A stretch of 64,000 bases of DNA from Chlorocebus sabaeus (taxonomy: Eukaryota > Chordata > Mammalia > Primates > Cercopithecidae). The DNA is taken from the NCBI RefSeq assembly GCF_047675955.1, contig NC_132928.1, positions 46,556,889 through 46,620,888 of the forward strand, in the 5' to 3' direction. A program made the position numbers and the translations under genes. Under the pieces are notes generated by a model. That model saw nothing but the letters and a program-made list of their open reading frames with translations, did no database searches and was not told the DNA's origin. The number at the start of each line of letters is the position of its first letter. The stretch's first letter is position 1. Positions 61,521 to 64,000 of the stretch are shown here, one piece after another.

Positions 61521-61602
61521 CTATACAGATAAAACAAAAAATAAGCCATGAGACAACCATCTGATAGGGAAATAAGTAAAATTTAGGTAATGCTTACTTT
61601 AT

Positions 61603-61898
61603 TATTATTATTATTTTTTGAAATGGAGTCTCGCTCTGTCACTCAGGCTGGGGTGCAGTGGCGCAATCTTGGCTTATTGCAACCTCCGCCTCCCAGTTCA
61701 AGCAATTCTCCTGCTTCAGCCTCTTGAGTAGCTGGTATTACATGCATACGCCACCATGCCCAGCTAATGTGTCTTTAGTAGAAATGGGATTCGCCATGTT
61801 GGCCAGGCTGGTCTCGAACTCCTGACCTTAGGTGATTCACCTGCCTCGGCCTCCCAAAGTGCTGGGATTACAGGCATGAGCCACTGCGCCCAGACTAC
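61603..61898 (-). mobile_element. Alu, LAMC1 intron 20
   Basis: Antisense Alu preceded by a short (TTA)n tract. Confidence 0.92.
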
Positions 61899-62516
61899 CT
61901 TATTATATGTACATATACTAACATGGGCAAGAATTCTACAAATATTGGAAAACCTCATTCATTTGGAATTTTGCGATCATTTCAGTGAGGCTGAATTTAT
62001 GAATAGCCTTCTAAAACTGAGATGAGAATATTTTCCAAAAAATTATTGGTATAAATTTATAAAAGAAAATGTTTATAATTATAATTCTTCAGAAAAACTA
62101 TTTTTAAATTTAATTGAGAGTAATGTATATATAAAACTGTGTATGCCAGCAAGACATCATTTATCTAATCATAAACAAATCCCACGCCTAATCTTTATTA
62201 ACAACAATCTGCTAGTTTCACTCAGTTACTACAGTCTTAAATAAGTTAAAAATCTAAAAATGTTATGGTTTTGAGATATATAAATATGAACTGTCTTCAA
62301 GCCACTGTATTCTAATATTCAAAGTGTGAATATTCTAATGTAAAACTAAAAGGAAGAAAAGAGTATACACAGCCGATAACATCTTAGAAAAGAGAGCAAA
62401 CCTTGCAGAAGTGGGTTATGTGGAAAGTGTTTATGGGTTATGGAATAAGACAACACACACACACACACCATAACGGAAGCCACAACTTAACCATTAAACA
62501 GAGGTCCAGAAGTTAC

Positions 62517-62596
62517 CGTTCAGCAAGCTTTCGAGCCTCTTCTGCCAAAAGAGTCATGTTGTTTGGGTCCCCTGTAGATTCTGGCTGAGTGACTGA
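62517..62596 (-). CDS. LAMC1: LAMC1 exon 20
   Basis: This 80-nt exon follows the acceptor CTGTGCAG and ends at donor GTAACT. It encodes 26 residues, from SVTQPESTGD to KLAE, about residues 1163-1188, and leaves two bases of an Arg codon. SVTQPESTGDPNN is a polar, non-helical stretch that interrupts the heptads. In laminin gamma chains a loop of this kind separates helical segments. Asn-Met-Thr is a likely N-glycosylation site. An Alu of about 300 bp with a 14-bp target duplication (62706-63004) lies in the intron just upstream. Confidence 0.95.
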
Positions 62597-62705
62597 CTGC
62601 ACAGGAAATAAAGCACTTATTCTCAAAAGACTGAATTATTTCAATTTAATAAAGCAAGAATCAAAACTAAATTTTTGTTAGAGGGCAAAAAGAATGCCTC
62701 TTCCT

Positions 62706-63004
62706 TTTTTTTTTTTTTTTTTTTGAGATGGAGTTTTACTCTCGTTGCCGAGGCAGAAGTGCAATGGTACAATCTCAGTTCACCGCAACCTCTGCCTCCT
62801 GGGTTCAAGTGGTTCTCCTGCCTCAGCCTTCCAAGTAGCTGGGATTACAGGCATGCGCCACTATGCCCAGCTAATTTTGTACTTTTAGTAGAGATGGGGT
62901 TTCTCCATGTTGGTCAAGCTGGTCTCGAACTCTCGACCTCAGGTGATCTACCCGCCTCGGCCTCCCAAAGTGCTGGGATTACAGGCATGAGCCACCGCGC
63001 CTGG
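62706..63004 (-). mobile_element. Alu with 14-bp target duplication, LAMC1 intron 19
   Basis: Antisense Alu flanked by AAGAATGCCTCTTC at 62690-62703 and 63009-63022. It lies 110 bp from exon 20. Confidence 0.94.
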
Positions 63005-63353
63005 TCCCAAGAATGCCTCTTCTTATTTTCAGGGATCTTTATTTAATATTACCACCCTCGATTGCAGATTCTTTCTATTTTCAGTAAAGGATAAAGGAAG
63101 ATTAAACTGCCTAGTACCATAGAAGGAACAAAGCTAGAGAAATAACCCAGATGTCCCTTGGTTTTTATCCAGTTTGTAATAACTGTTTCATGCCAACTAT
63201 GAGCAATGTGGCTTTCTTGCTCCATAATTGGGGACAAACAGAAAGATGCATGGAGTCAATTTAGTTGAAGAAGCACTCCACTGCCAGTAACAGACTTGCT
63301 ACAAATCCCAAGGGCCTCCCCCATCCCCACCTCAGACGTTTGCAATCACTTAC

Positions 63354-63559
63354 CACATTGGCAGCAGCGACTTTTGCTTTTTCAAGTTCTCTGGACGCGA
63401 TTTCAATCAACCTCTCTGTGTTCTCTACATGGGCACGTGCTTGTTCAGCCAAGTTTCCAGTCTCTTCAATGGTATTCCGGATATTTTGTAAACGGCTAAT
63501 TTGGCTGGACAGACTGTTATTCACTCTCTGTAGGCGATCCATCAAATTCTGGTCAACAT
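63354..63559 (-). CDS. LAMC1: LAMC1 exon 19 (coiled-coil domain II)
   Basis: The 206-nt exon begins after CATTTTAG and ends at a consensus donor, GTAAGT. It completes a split Asp codon and then encodes 68 residues, starting VDQNLMDRLQ and ending KVAAANV, about residues 1095-1162 of the 1609-residue chain. The sequence is a heptad-type helix rich in Ala, Glu, Leu and Arg, as expected for the laminin coiled coil. The exon junction makes an Asn-Val-Ser glycosylation sequon with the next exon. Where I recall Thr in human (NNTLSS), this sequence has Ser (NNSLSS), which keeps the sequon. The preceding intron runs past the window end. Confidence 0.95.
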
Positions 63560-64000
63560 CTAAAATGGTTTGCAGAAGAAAGTCTGTAAATTATCTGAAG
63601 AGGATCGTATCATCTCACATGAAATCTGAGGCCCTATGTATCTTTACTCTTCAAACATAGCAGCTTTCTGCCAGGTTTCTGCAAAGCCCCTGGCATAGCT
63701 GGACAGCCTTTACCACGCCCAGTAGGTCCTTCTCTGTATACTCATCACACTTCTCCAACTGTGTGCCCATCTGCCCACTTGACTATGAACTCTTTCTTAC
63801 TCATCACTATATCGCTGGTCTTACGCAGTGGATGGCAAAGAGAAGACACCCAAGGAATGTTTGATGAAGGCAAGAATGACTGACTTTAATACCAGCACAT
63901 GCAATTTAGTCATAAATATACAACGTTGTTAAAAATGCTGCCAGCCCTAAAAGCCAAACATTTTTCAAAACCCAGAAAAAACCAGGTTTAAAACATACGT

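Larger units (their letters stand above)
48050..64000 (-). other. LAMC1: LAMC1 gene, 3' part (exons 19-28, introns, 3'UTR)
   Basis: Ten exons with AG/GT boundaries and compatible phases join into about 516 residues that I recognise as the coiled-coil domains II and I of the laminin gamma-1 chain, ending at its characteristic C-terminus. Gamma-1 pairs with an alpha and a beta chain through this coiled coil in the secretory pathway and is then secreted into basement membranes. The short-arm exons lie beyond position 64000. Exon numbers assume the 28-exon structure recalled for human. Introns contain Alus on both strands and a few MIR and L1 fragments, and I see no extra exon in them. The 3' end at about 48050 is inferred from a poly(A) signal and the GT-rich stretch beyond it. 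Confidence 0.95.

Noticed and set aside
63265..63660. 131-codon plus-strand frame
   Set aside because: It is the antisense shadow of LAMC1 exon 19.

Overview
This window is primate nuclear DNA. It is saturated with Alu elements (about 36, covering both strands) plus older MIR, L2, L1, DNA-transposon and LTR-like repeats, and it carries parts of two neighbouring laminin genes, both on the minus strand. The coding exons match the C-terminal coiled coil of laminin gamma-1 (LAMC1) and the signal-peptide exon of laminin gamma-2 (LAMC2). One young Alu at 58191-58489 has bases I associate with the Old World monkey AluYR lineage, and several codons seem to differ from human LAMC1 as I recall it. The best guess is therefore a cercopithecid monkey rather than a human, shown in reverse orientation to the human reference, where I recall both genes on the plus strand.

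Layout, in the direction of transcription (right to left): 64000-50853 holds the last ten coding exons of LAMC1 (exons 19-28 if the usual 28-exon numbering applies). They encode about residues 1094-1609 with every reading-frame junction intact. 50852 to about 48050 is the long LAMC1 3' untranslated region, which ends at a poly(A) signal at 48065-48070. From about 48050 to 6900 lies a roughly 41-kb intergenic interval with no gene I can support. LAMC2 starts near 6893: its first exon (about 6893-6700) encodes a 21-residue signal peptide and the first mature residues, and 6699-1 is the start of LAMC2 intron 1.

The intergenic interval is not empty. Its most striking component is a minisatellite of about 2.2 kb (42109-44288) with about 69 copies by eye of a roughly 33-bp unit, strongly strand-asymmetric and open in several reading frames. 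Other items are a perfect 41-bp triplication inside an old L1 (39095-39217), a Tigger-family DNA transposon that split an L1 and was later hit by two Alus (35979-37604), a second Tigger-like element (34993-35349), and a long L2 (29620-31680).

Both genes encode gamma chains of heterotrimeric basement-membrane laminins: gamma-1 is widespread and gamma-2 belongs to epithelial laminin-332. They are tandem paralogues. Visible regulatory signals include two perfect AP-1 sites 41 bp apart just upstream of the LAMC2 start, CACCC (KLF) and MCAT (TEAD) motifs further upstream, and seed matches for miR-29 and miR-205 in the LAMC1 3' untranslated region. I found no convincing new protein-coding system. 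The minisatellite is the best candidate for something undescribed.
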